DNA from: Candidatus Nomurabacteria bacterium
GTDB lineage: Bacteria > Patescibacteriota > Minisyncoccia > Phycocordibacterales > UBA5272
Direction of reading: 5' to 3'
Assembly: GCA_003518045.1 (NCBI GenBank)
Contig: DOZK01000010.1
Coordinates: 1 to 24,389 of the forward strand
DNA: 24,389 bases
How positions within the stretch are numbered: the first letter of the stretch is position 1; every line of letters begins with the position of its first letter. The notes beneath the pieces are model-generated. The model was not told the DNA's origin. It ran no database searches and saw only the letters and a list, made by a program, of their open reading frames with translations. This document shows, in pieces, positions 7,209 through 13,568 of this stretch. Position numbers and translations under genes: made by a program.

Positions 7209-7670
7209 ATGATTGAATCTCTTGAACAACGAATCGTTACAGCACTGAATGAGGAAGGTGTCCGGTTTGTCAAAATGAACAAAAACGAAAAGCTTTGTCT
7301 ATTGGCTTTCGTGTTACATTTGCTCTCTCCTTCTCCAACTGACTCACTTCCATACCGGAGGTTTGAAAATTTGTGGACCATGGAGCTTAGTTTCCGCCTT
7401 AATCCGGTTGAGGGTTGGCTCTATTCAAGAATCAAAAGGCATCCTGCTACTGCATGGCAAGATTTTCTAGATAAAATGGTTGTCGACTGGTTTGTCACTT
7501 ATACAGATACGACCACCGAGCAGTGGGAAGGGATTCCAGAACTGTACCGGCATATGGGACCACGGTCAGCGGGGGAAATACGAATGGTCTTATGGCTTTT
7601 GTTTAAAGAGGGGCCGGAACAAGCAATTAGAAAAACTTTTCACAGAGTAAGGAAACACCGAGTGAAATGA
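7209..7670 (+). CDS. Hypothetical protein, 153 aa
   Basis: Soluble protein rich in Trp, Arg and aromatic residues (FENLWTMELSFRL, TAWQDFLDKMVVDWF, MVLWLLFKEG) with a very basic end (RKTFHRVRKHRVK), so nucleic-acid contact is possible but unproven. No family recognised. GGGGAG lies 4 nt before the ATG at 7209; an in-frame ATG at 7197 overlaps that SD and is less likely. It follows the receiver-like gene by about 150 nt of hairpin-rich DNA, ends in TGA and is closed by a clear terminator. Confidence 0.65.
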   Translation: MIESLEQRIVTALNEEGVRFVKMNKNEKLCLLAFVLHLLSPSPTDSLPYRRFENLWTMELSFRLNPVEGWLYSRIKRHPATAWQDFLDKMVVDWFVTYTDTTTEQWEGIPELYRHMGPRSAGEIRMVLWLLFKEGPEQAIRKTFHRVRKHRVK

Positions 7671-7686
7671 TTTATCTATGTAACTT

Positions 7687-7717
7687 ATGGGCACGTCGCA
7701 AGACGTGCCCATTTTTA
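7687..7717 (+). terminator. Rho-independent terminator with GCAA tetraloop
   Basis: A perfect 11-bp stem ATGGGCACGTC (7687-7697) and GACGTGCCCAT (7702-7712) around GCAA, followed by TTTTTAATTTT on the plus strand. It terminates the 7209-7670 gene; the recombinase gene converges from the other side. Confidence 0.9.
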
Positions 7718-7728
7718 ATTTTAAAATT

Positions 7729-9942
7729 TTATTTCTTCTCTCTTTTTGAATGAAACTTCTCAAATTGATCGCGGAGGAATTTGTTGGTAACGTTTGTATA
7801 TATTTGTGTGGTTGCGATAGACGCATGTCCCAACATCATTTGTACGGTACGCAAGTCCGCTCCATTGTATAAAAGGTCTGTCGCAAAAGAATTATGAGAA
7901 ATAAATCCATCAGTTATAAAATTAGAAGTCTTATCAATTGTAAAATCATATACTTCAATACTCTTTGCCTTGATCTTCTTTATAGAAGCTACCTTAAGAA
8001 ATTTAATATCTTTAGCCATAACGAGTGCTGTAAAAAACTCATCAACAATAGACTTTTCCATATTAAAAACTTTCATGGTATCTATAATTTTTTCTAAAAT
8101 AACATCCGTAGTACAAATACTTTGATATCTCTTTAGAGATTTTATATTATGTTTCTGCTCAAGATAAAAAGAAAACCCTTTACATTCTAAAAATTTTGAA
8201 TAATTCTTTTTAAATAAAAATTGTGTCGGTATTTTGTAGTCAGTCCTTTGAGTATCTTCAATAATTAGATTATTTTTTAATGTTTTTATTATTTTTTTAA
8301 AAACCACTTTACTCTCTTTTTGAGTAACATGAAGTATGTATATTGTGTGCCGAATTTCTTTCTTGTTTTTACTTGGCAAAATAACAGTTCGTTCTCTCTC
8401 GATTAAAACAGAGTCTATAGATAGTTTAAGTAAAAGAACTTGAACGTCCTTAAGGAGATGTTTACTAGCTGAAAACATTTTTATCTTTCCACTATTTCCT
8501 TCTGCATCATAGAATCCTGTTATAAAATCAATAATTTCCTCTTTACTTGCATTAAATAATGCTCCAGGAATAATCCTTTCTTTCGAAGGTACTCCAACAC
8601 CCATGGCGAGCATTTCTTTAACAAATGGTAGATTGTAAATATTGAGACAAAAACTTTTTGAATAAGTTGAAATAGTTTGTGTTGGTTTGTATTTTAAAAT
8701 ATTTTCGACTAATTTTGCATAATACTCAATGTGCTTTTTATCTTTGTCTGTAAGAATAACGCCACGTCGTGCAAGAGAAACCGTTCCATCTCCGACTATA
8801 TAACCAATGAGTCTCCAAAAATTCTTTGGTCTAATGTTCTTTTTAGAAAAATTACCTTGATGTGGTTTAATTCCGAAAAGATAGTCTCCTTCTTTAATAT
8901 TTTGAGCTTCAACTCCTTCTACAAAATTATCTGTCCCGACTTTAAAAAAACGATGATACGGGGTGCATTCTATTTTTCTTCCATCCGCATGAATTTCTAA
9001 AAGATTTGAGGTAATATGCTTTTCTTTTCTGGTAGTAAAAACATTTATGAATTTCTTATTCTTAAAATCATAGGAATTTACTCTTGTCTTTTCATTTTTA
9101 GAAAATAACTCTCTAGTTCTAGTGATTGAATTTGGTAAAAATATTCTTGTCGTACCAACAAGACAATGTCTTATCACGTGGGGAGTACACTTCTTTGCAA
9201 TGCCGGCTATTACTGCATATTTTGTAACAATGCGCTCAACAGAACGAGGTGTAAGTCTGATTGATTCTTCTTTTACCATTCTGGCGTGGGCGCGAGGGGA
9301 ATGATCAATGAACATGGCTTCATCAATATCAACACGCTGTTCTAAATATTTTTTAACAGAAATTGCTGCTGCACCAGATACGAACACCACACGAATTTTC
9401 CCCCCTTTTCCACGAACAGAAATTTCTCCTGTTTTTAAATCTGTATCACGATCAAGCGAACACAATTCCGAAACGCGAAGTCCAGTTGAGAAAAATAATT
9501 CTAAAATTGCTTTATCCCGAAGCCCAGCGATAGTCGTTATGTCAGGGGAGGACATTAAATTCTCTAATTCTTTTTCGGAAATTAAATCAAGCTCGCGTTG
9601 TTGTGTTTTTGCAAGTTCAATTCTTTCTGGGTCATAACTTTGCACGCCTTGTCTACGCATATATTTTAAAAATGCACGAAGTGCACTCAAATGATAATTT
9701 TGAGTTTTTTTATCTAAAGTTTCTTGAGCTTGTCCTTTTTTCATTGCACGTGCCGGATGGCGGTTGAGATAGACACGATACTCACGCATCATGCTCTCAG
9801 TAATATCGGTAGGGGACTCTACTTTTACAAAATCTAAAAAGCGAGTGAGATAATGTTCGTAATTACGAACAGTGAGCGCCGAACGTCCTTTTTCTATTTC
9901 TATATATTGGAGGAAGTCTGATTTGAGAGAAAAAAGATTCAT
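7729..9942 (-). CDS. XerC/XerD-type tyrosine recombinase precursor containing an intein
   Basis: 737-aa precursor. Residues 1-259 and 685-737 together make a normal 312-aa tyrosine recombinase; residues 260-684 are an intein. Residues 1-110 are the SAM-like core-binding domain (ALTVRNYEHYLTRFLDF). Catalytic residues: Arg156 (TGLRVSEL), Lys179 (RGKGGK), His255 and Arg258 (HVIRH), then after the intein His706 (LGHASIATT) and nucleophile Tyr715 (QIYTNV). After splicing, Arg258 to His is 23 residues and His to Tyr is 9, as in E. coli XerD. Only the spliced protein has a complete active site. The likely role is chromosome dimer resolution. The ATG directly follows seven CTCTAAC repeats and has no SD. 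XerC versus XerD cannot be decided here. Confidence 0.93.
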   Translation of the reverse strand: MNLFSLKSDFLQYIEIEKGRSALTVRNYEHYLTRFLDFVKVESPTDITESMMREYRVYLNRHPARAMKKGQAQETLDKKTQNYHLSALRAFLKYMRRQGVQSYDPERIELAKTQQRELDLISEKELENLMSSPDITTIAGLRDKAILELFFSTGLRVSELCSLDRDTDLKTGEISVRGKGGKIRVVFVSGAAAISVKKYLEQRVDIDEAMFIDHSPRAHARMVKEESIRLTPRSVERIVTKYAVIAGIAKKCTPHVIRHCLVGTTRIFLPNSITRTRELFSKNEKTRVNSYDFKNKKFINVFTTRKEKHITSNLLEIHADGRKIECTPYHRFFKVGTDNFVEGVEAQNIKEGDYLFGIKPHQGNFSKKNIRPKNFWRLIGYIVGDGTVSLARRGVILTDKDKKHIEYYAKLVENILKYKPTQTISTYSKSFCLNIYNLPFVKEMLAMGVGVPSKERIIPGALFNASKEEIIDFITGFYDAEGNSGKIKMFSASKHLLKDVQVLLLKLSIDSVLIERERTVILPSKNKKEIRHTIYILHVTQKESKVVFKKIIKTLKNNLIIEDTQRTDYKIPTQFLFKKNYSKFLECKGFSFYLEQKHNIKSLKRYQSICTTDVILEKIIDTMKVFNMEKSIVDEFFTALVMAKDIKFLKVASIKKIKAKSIEVYDFTIDKTSNFITDGFISHNSFATDLLYNGADLRTVQMMLGHASIATTQIYTNVTNKFLRDQFEKFHSKREKK
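7891..9165 (-). mobile_element. Bifunctional intein with LAGLIDADG homing endonuclease, in the recombinase active site
   Basis: 425 codons, in frame, between His259 and Ser685 of the recombinase (HVIRH|SFAT box). Block A starts with nucleophile Cys260 (CLVGTTRIFL). Block B is ECTPYHRFF with Thr327 and His330. Two LAGLIDADG motifs, LIGYIVGDGT (378-387) and FITGFYDAEG (473-482), carry acidic residues Asp385 and Asp479 or Glu481. Block F is VYDFTIDKTSNF. Block G ends FISHN with His683 and Asn684, followed by Ser+1. All splicing residues are present, so it should be active. The reading frame is intact in both endonuclease motifs, suggesting recent or ongoing homing. It is more AT-rich and Lys/Ile-rich than the flanking exteins. 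Confidence 0.93.
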
Positions 9943-9943
9943 T

Positions 9944-9992
9944 GTTAGAGGTTAGAGGTTAGAGGTTAGAGGTTAGAGGTTAGAGGTTAGAG
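9944..9992. repeat. Seven tandem heptamers (GTTAGAG) abutting the recombinase start codon
   Basis: Seven perfect 7-bp units with no interruption. On the coding (minus) strand they read CTCTAAC x7 and end one base before the ATG at 9942. The array replaces the place where an SD would be. Confidence 0.95.
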
Positions 9993-10041
9993 AATTCAAC
10001 TCCTAACTTCTAACTGCCGTCTCCTAACTATTCTGAGTATA
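9993..10041 (-). promoter_or_regulatory. Complementary word repeats and candidate -10 upstream of the recombinase
   Basis: The plus strand carries CTCCTAAC, TTCTAAC and CTCCTAAC words that are complementary to the adjacent GTTAGAG array, so the whole 9944-10030 block can fold back on itself around GAATTC. Minus-strand TATACT (10036-10041) is a candidate -10; no convincing -35. The transcript would begin inside the word-repeat block. Confidence 0.4.
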
Positions 10042-10135
10042 TACCAATGTCGTACAATAATTCCTACTTTTAGGGGATAATTCATATAATTTAGGTAAAA
10101 ATACCTTTAAATATAGGCTTTTTGTCGTATTTTGC

Positions 10136-10164
10136 TTGACTTTTTGATATAAAGATGCTATCAT
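10136..10164 (+). promoter_or_regulatory. Promoter of the 10328-11143 gene
   Basis: TTGACT (10136-10141), 17-bp spacer, TATCAT (10159-10164). It predicts a leader of about 155 nt. Confidence 0.7.
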
Positions 10165-10170
10165 TATGCT

Positions 10171-10327
10171 TGAAGTTCTTTGAATCTTCATCACTTAAAT
10201 CCTCGTTTCTACGTCACGCAAGTGGTGTTGGATTGTCTGGTCGAGGATATCTTAAACGTGCGCTGAAAAGCGTATGAGAGCACAGCTCTCGCTTCCCATT
10301 AACCAGCCGGGGAGTAAAGGAAAAATA
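10171..10327 (+). ncRNA. Long structured 5' leader of the 10328 gene
   Basis: Successive stems: TGAAG/CTTCA (10171-10175 with 10186-10190), ATCCTCG/CGAGGAT (10199-10205 with 10242-10248) enclosing a small CAC-GCAA-GTG hairpin, an 8-bp stem with GAAA tetraloop (10257-10264 with 10269-10276), and GAGAGC-ACA-GCTCTC (10276-10290). The SD (GGGGAGTAAAGGA, 10310-10322) follows. It does not match a riboswitch class I know. It may be a regulatory leader or simply a stable UTR. Confidence 0.45.
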
Positions 10328-11143
10328 ATGGAATTGACGGAAAAAAAGCGGCAAGCCGCTCGGCAATATGGTGTTTCTTTCGCGCCCATACTCGATGAAA
10401 GATGGTGTGAAATTCCATTTGAGTACATACGCGTCTTTGACAGTTGCGGGAAAGTTACTTCCGTAGATTTCTTTCGAGAGGAAGGAAATCAGAGTGTCAA
10501 TATGGGGGACATTAAAGTTCCCCAGACCATGGTCAAAGAAGGATGGGTGCCTTATGGTAAAGGCGAGGAGTTCCTATTGCCGGGTGCTGTCGAAGAACTC
10601 TCTCAATTGTTCGATCAGGCTCGTGGTTTCGATCGAGTATCTTGGGAGAAAAAAGTTGAGACTCTTCAAGCCCAGAAGGCTGTATGGAAAAAAATAGCCA
10701 CTAAAAAAGTTGCGGGGCTCTGGAGCCAAAACAAAGTGGTCTTCATTGATCGCAAGAACCCGGAGTTCTCTGCCCTTACAAAAAAGGATGGCAGGTATTA
10801 CGGGTTTGAGATGACACTGGGGTCACCTGAATACCGCGAGCATGGGGTACACGTTGTCACAAACATCGATGGACTACAACGGCTGGAAGGCCGTACGGGT
10901 TTCTTTCTCGTTGAGTTGTGGAACGGCGGGGTTGGGCCTAACAACTCAGACCATCGTGAATCATTTGTGGGCACAATTGGTGGTCTGCAGACACAATGGA
11001 AGCGTCGGCCATCCGATGGAATACGGGAGTCATTCTCATACGCCGAAGTATCCATCTGGTACCACGACGGCATCGAAGGAGTACCATCGAGTCTTGCGCG
11101 AGAAGGATTACCTGACGAGCCGATAGTCCTCTACCCGAGGTAA
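10328..11143 (+). CDS. Hypothetical protein, 271 aa
   Basis: Soluble, no signal peptide or TM. The N-terminal part (about 1-120) holds EIPFEYIRVFDSCGKVTS and a GWVPYGKGEEFLLPGAVEEL segment. The middle (about 85-145) is helical and basic. The C-terminal part (about 145-271) looks like beta-rich folding, with FIDRKNPEFSALTKKDGRYY, FFLVELWNGGVGP and SYAEVSIWYHDG. No family recognised. The ATG at 10328 follows AAAGGA and GGGGAG sites; an earlier in-frame ATG at 10274 lies inside a leader hairpin and is unlikely. It is clearly less AT-rich than its neighbours and has its own promoter and a long structured leader. Confidence 0.7.
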   Translation: MELTEKKRQAARQYGVSFAPILDERWCEIPFEYIRVFDSCGKVTSVDFFREEGNQSVNMGDIKVPQTMVKEGWVPYGKGEEFLLPGAVEELSQLFDQARGFDRVSWEKKVETLQAQKAVWKKIATKKVAGLWSQNKVVFIDRKNPEFSALTKKDGRYYGFEMTLGSPEYREHGVHVVTNIDGLQRLEGRTGFFLVELWNGGVGPNNSDHRESFVGTIGGLQTQWKRRPSDGIRESFSYAEVSIWYHDGIEGVPSSLAREGLPDEPIVLYPR

Positions 11144-11198
11144 ATCGGTTAGGTTAGGGGTCGTTTACATGTGCGACTTAAAATAAAACATGAATTAT

Positions 11199-11281
11199 GC
11201 AGAGTGGCGGAAACTTAATTGCTTTCTACAAGCTCTGCCCTCTTTTATGTAGATAATTTATGATTATCTGTGGAAAAGAGG
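11199..11281 (+). ncRNA. Two adjacent hairpins after the 10328 gene (3' UTR or small RNA)
   Basis: GCAGAG (11199-11204) pairs with CTCTGC (11233-11238). It is followed at once by CCTCTTTT (11239-11246) with AAAAGAGG (11274-11281), which encloses AGATAA/TTATCT (11251-11256 with 11264-11269). The gap from 11144 to 11483 has no credible gene; this is its first structured part. It could be the terminator region of the upstream gene, although no clean U-tract follows. Confidence 0.4.
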
Positions 11282-11334
11282 GGAATGAAAAATATCTAAT
11301 TTCTAAGGTCTAAAATCTAAATGAAATGCACCCT

Positions 11335-11451
11335 TTTACCTGGTGGTCTCAGGGTCGCACGGCTCGACCGTGCGACTTGTCACAGCCACACACCGTGTGG
11401 CTGGACTGCGGGGTGGTAAGGGGCTCAACCACCCCTTGCAAAGTGGGTAAA
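11335..11451 (+). ncRNA. Candidate structured RNA: three strong hairpins in a closed junction
   Basis: TTTACC (11335-11340) pairs with GGTAAA (11446-11451) and encloses three stems: GTCGCACGG/CCGTGCGAC (11354-11362 with 11368-11376), CAGCCACAC/GTGTGGCTG (11383-11391 with 11395-11403) and GGGGTGGT/ACCACCCC (11410-11417 with 11428-11435). It is a GC-rich island in AT-rich DNA. It ends 5 nt before the extended -10 of rpsO, so it is probably not in the main rpsO mRNA unless an upstream promoter is used. It does not look like tRNA, tmRNA, 4.5S, 6S or RNase P RNA. The strand is unproven. Confidence 0.45.
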
Positions 11452-11455
11452 TGTG

Positions 11456-11464
11456 TGATAGAAT
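11456..11464 (+). promoter_or_regulatory. Extended -10 promoter (TGATAGAAT) of rpsO
   Basis: TG-A-TAGAAT fits TGnTATAAT. It ends 19 nt before the rpsO ATG. The same arrangement (TGATACAAT) precedes uvrD. Confidence 0.55.
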
Positions 11465-11483
11465 ATAGCAATAGTTAATCAAT

Positions 11484-11747
11484 ATGCTTTCCACACGAAA
11501 AAAGGCTAATGCCATAAAAAGCGTTCAAATACATGACACTGACACAGGATCTCCTGAAGTTCAGATCTCTATTTTGAGCAAGAAAATTACTGAACTTACA
11601 GATCATTTGAAAGTTCACAAGAAAGATAATCACTCAAGACGTGGTCTTATTCAAATGGTTGCTGACCGCCGTACACATTTAAAATATTTGGAAGCAAGTA
11701 ATAAGAAGAGGTATACAACTGTTGTTACAAAACTAGGTTTAAAATAA
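11484..11747 (+). CDS. rpsO: 30S ribosomal protein S15
   Basis: Primary 16S-binding protein of the small-subunit platform. 87 aa, within one or two residues of the usual 88-89. The family signature is complete: DTGSPEVQISILSKKI (20-35), LTDHLKVHKKDNHSRRGL (38-55) with the rRNA-binding His/Asp/Ser-Arg-Arg cluster, and VADRRTHLKYL (59-69). No SD; an extended -10 lies 19 nt upstream. The stop codon is embedded in the outer stem of a 126-nt structured element (11740-11865), which presumably forms its 3' end. A multi-hairpin region lies just upstream of the promoter. Confidence 0.97.
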   Translation: MLSTRKKANAIKSVQIHDTDTGSPEVQISILSKKITELTDHLKVHKKDNHSRRGLIQMVADRRTHLKYLEASNKKRYTTVVTKLGLK

Positions 11748-11865
11748 ACAAAATTGTTTCATTTGCTTTGTTACGGAGCCTCTCGTTTTCAGTCTATGTA
11801 CTATTCGTACATCTCCCTCAAACGTTTCTCCGTGCCTCGCAACTAAAACAATTTTCTTTATTTTA
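11740..11865 (+). repeat. 125-nt structured element, copy B (3' end of rpsO)
   Basis: Outer stem 11740-11759 with 11846-11865 (19 of 20 pairs). Inner stems ACGGAG/CTCCGT (11773-11778 with 11828-11833), CGTTT/AAACG (11784-11788 with 11820-11824) and ATGTAC/GTACAT (11796-11801 with 11807-11812). The conserved core, read on the minus strand, is CGAGGC (11834-11839) ... GACTGAAAA ... CCGTAACAAAG (ending 11766), 74 nt from CGAGGC to CAAAG. It begins at the rpsO stop codon. Copies at 15315-15440 and 22422-22545 share the core but not the stem sequences. Confidence 0.85.
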
Positions 11866-11871
11866 ATAGTT

Positions 11872-11979
11872 AGGGGTCGGCAGTTAGGGGTTAGAAGTAA
11901 AAATACGATACAAATACAAGAGCGTGCCGTAGGCGCGCTCTTGTATTAACACCTAACCGCTAACTCCTAACGTCTAACG
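11872..11979. repeat. Composite inverted element: terminator-type hairpin flanked by complementary TTAGGGG-like words
   Basis: Central hairpin 11913-11928 with 11932-11947 (16 bp, one G-T pair, loop GTA), with AATACAA...TTGTATT ends. To the left are GTTAGGGG-like words (11869-11895), to the right their complements CCTAACCGCTAACTCCTAACG (11952-11972), so the block is a larger imperfect palindrome. It is probably a transcription terminator or insulator between rpsO and the NYN gene. Confidence 0.7.
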
Positions 11980-12021
11980 TGTCCTTGGTATATACTAACT
12001 ATAGTTTCTATTTTAATATTT

Positions 12022-12076
12022 AATTCAAGATAAAAGAATTCTGACACTGGATTCCCGCCTCCGCGGGAATGACAAC
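12022..12076. repeat. Dispersed palindromic repeat, copy 2 (GGATTCCCGCC type)
   Basis: Matches copy 1 (511-557) over AATTCAAGATA and CACTGGATTCCCGCC...GCGGGAATGACAA. Hairpin ATTCCCGC (12051-12058) with GCGGGAAT (12063-12070). It has an 8-base insertion relative to copy 1 between the two shared parts. Same orientation as copy 1. Confidence 0.8.
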
Positions 12077-12132
12077 ACAAAACATTTTTGTATTTTCTAG
12101 TGTCTAAAGTCTAATGTCTAAAATCTACCCCC

Positions 12133-12744
12133 ATGTCTGTTATCAAACACAGCGACCAACGTGTCGCAGTATTTATAGATACTCAAAATCTATATCACAG
12201 TGCAAAAAATTTATACAATACTAGAGTTAACTTCGGGGCTGTAATGCAAGAATCTGTCGGTAAGCGTAAACTTATTCGCGCACTCGCTTACGTCATCACT
12301 ACAGAAGCAGGAGACGAAACAAACTTTTTCGAAGCCTTAACAAAACTTGGTATCGAAACCAAAACAAAAGACTTACAAGTTTTTTATGGTGGTGCAAAAA
12401 AAGCTGACTGGGATGTCGGACTTGCAGTTGACGCAATTCGTCTGGCTCCAAAAGTTGATACCATAGTACTCGCAACAGGAGACGGGGACTTCGTACCACT
12501 TGTTATTTTCTTAAAAGAACATTTCGGTGTGCAAGTAGAAGTAATTTCTTTTGGTCGTTCATCTTCATCTTCTCTTCGCGCTACTTGTGAAGACTTTATC
12601 GACATGTGTGAACATCCAGAAAAGTTTTTGATTGGATATAGAACACAACACTCAGCTCCAAAAAGAGGAAAAACTTCTGCTAAAAAACCTAGAGCAGTAA
12701 AAGAGTTCTCTGATGATGAGTTGGGGATTTCAGCGGGGGAATAA
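12133..12744 (+). CDS. NYN domain protein (LabA/DUF88 type, PIN-like nuclease fold)
   Basis: 203 aa. The NYN fold spans about 10-165, with the acidic residues expected for a PIN-like metal site: Asp16 in VAVFIDTQNLY, Asp92/Asp94 in KADWDVGLAVDAI, and Asp117/Asp119 in VLATGDGDFVPL. ISFGRSSSSSLRATCEDFI completes the domain. The last 35 residues are a basic, then acidic, probably disordered tail (APKRGKTSAKKPRAVKEF). Proteins of this type are proposed RNases acting in RNA turnover; the substrate is unknown. The ATG has no SD; TAAAAT (12119-12124) lies 8 nt before it, suggesting a leaderless mRNA. Word repeats (TGTCTAAAGTCTAATG) run up to the start. Confidence 0.85.
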   Translation: MSVIKHSDQRVAVFIDTQNLYHSAKNLYNTRVNFGAVMQESVGKRKLIRALAYVITTEAGDETNFFEALTKLGIETKTKDLQVFYGGAKKADWDVGLAVDAIRLAPKVDTIVLATGDGDFVPLVIFLKEHFGVQVEVISFGRSSSSSLRATCEDFIDMCEHPEKFLIGYRTQHSAPKRGKTSAKKPRAVKEFSDDELGISAGE

Positions 12745-12784
12745 ATAGTTTCCAGTTCCAAGTTTCCAGTTTCCAGAGGATACT

Positions 12785-12821
12785 AAATACAAGGTGGCCA
12801 CTTCGTGGCCACCTTGTATTT
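12785..12821. terminator. Bidirectional hairpin after the NYN gene, inside word repeats
   Basis: A 17-bp stem (12785-12801 with 12805-12821, loop TTC) ending AAATACAAG/CTTGTATTT. It is flanked by GTTTCCAGTTCCAAG-type words on the left (12747-12778) and complementary CTTGAAACTGGAAACT on the right, extending the palindrome. Confidence 0.8.
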
Positions 12822-12875
12822 TCTTGAAACTGGAAACTAAAAACTTAAAACTCCTCTTGTCTCCTGTCTGTTGTC

Positions 12876-12884
12876 TGTTACACT
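12876..12884 (+). promoter_or_regulatory. Extended -10 (TGTTACACT) of the TM protein-comM operon
   Basis: TG-T-TACACT ends 6 nt before the ATG at 12891, so the mRNA should start at or next to the start codon. No SD. Confidence 0.5.
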
Positions 12885-12890
12885 ATTCTC

Positions 12891-13568
12891 ATGGCCATTC
12901 CCAATATCGATACATTTGAACAAGACATAAGAGATGAAATAAAACACAAGGAGGCTTCTATTACAGATATTGCTTCGGCTAGCGGAGATGTGGGAAATAA
13001 CCCTACACTATCTAATTCTTTTTCTAACCCGAATTCATCTCGTGGTTTTTTCATTTCTGCTATTGTAATTTTACTTTTAGTAATTGCAGGGTTTTCATAT
13101 TTAGCTTATTTATATGTTAATCAACAAAAACCAATAACAAAAGATGCTGGAACAGAATTAATCAACACGCAAAGTAATAATGCAAATACTCAGGAAATAA
13201 TTTCTCAAAAATTAAATAATTATTCCCCAACTCTAGCTACTGGCATTGCACACTTCACGACTAAGGTTGAAAATAATTCTGCTGGAATTATTCTTACAAT
13301 AAACGATTACAATTCTGTTTTTGCTTTTATGATAAAAAATGAAACTGACATTGCAAAAGATGTATTGGCGAACGAATTAAAAAATTATGAGAATAGTACG
13401 ACTACGCCAGATTTAACTTTTATTGATGACACGAAATCAAATCAAAATATGCGAGGATTAACCATTAATTCTTCAACTTTAGTTTATGCTTTTATAAACG
13501 ACGAATATTTAGTTTTTGCTTCCTCTACTGACGGCATACTTCAAATGCGTGGTACTATAATTAAATAA
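12891..13568 (+). CDS. Single-pass membrane protein of unknown function, upstream of comM
   Basis: 225 aa. A cytoplasmic N-terminus of about 50 residues, one TM at about 53-75 (FFISAIVILLLVIAGFSYLA), and an external domain of about 145 residues. The external part has alternating strands (IILTINDYNSVFAFMI, LVYAFINDEYLVFASS) and many Asn/Thr; it may be a small alpha/beta domain. No family recognised, though N-terminally anchored proteins of this kind recur in Parcubacteria. The start is leaderless-like, with a -10 6 nt upstream. Its TAA overlaps the ATG of comM by one base (TAATG), so the two are translationally coupled and may act together at the envelope in DNA uptake (inference). Confidence 0.7.
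   Translation: MAIPNIDTFEQDIRDEIKHKEASITDIASASGDVGNNPTLSNSFSNPNSSRGFFISAIVILLLVIAGFSYLAYLYVNQQKPITKDAGTELINTQSNNANTQEIISQKLNNYSPTLATGIAHFTTKVENNSAGIILTINDYNSVFAFMIKNETDIAKDVLANELKNYENSTTTPDLTFIDDTKSNQNMRGLTINSSTLVYAFINDEYLVFASSTDGILQMRGTIIK

Noticed and set aside
7729..9942. Group I/II intron or a separate homing endonuclease gene in the recombinase
   Set aside because: The insert is in frame, begins with Cys, ends His-Asn before Ser and carries intein blocks A, B, F and G, so protein splicing explains it.
9944..10030. CRISPR array
   Set aside because: The units are contiguous 7-mers without spacers, and no cas gene is present.
11199..11451. tRNA, tmRNA, SRP RNA, 6S or RNase P RNA
   Set aside because: No T-loop GTTCGANTC, no CCA end, no conserved cores of these RNAs; stem lengths do not fit.
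11740..11865. Integron attC site
   Set aside because: attC sites have complementary conserved ends (RYYYAAC and GTTRRRY). Here the conserved CGAGGC and AACAAAG segments are not complementary and lie inside the outer stem; no integron integrase is present.
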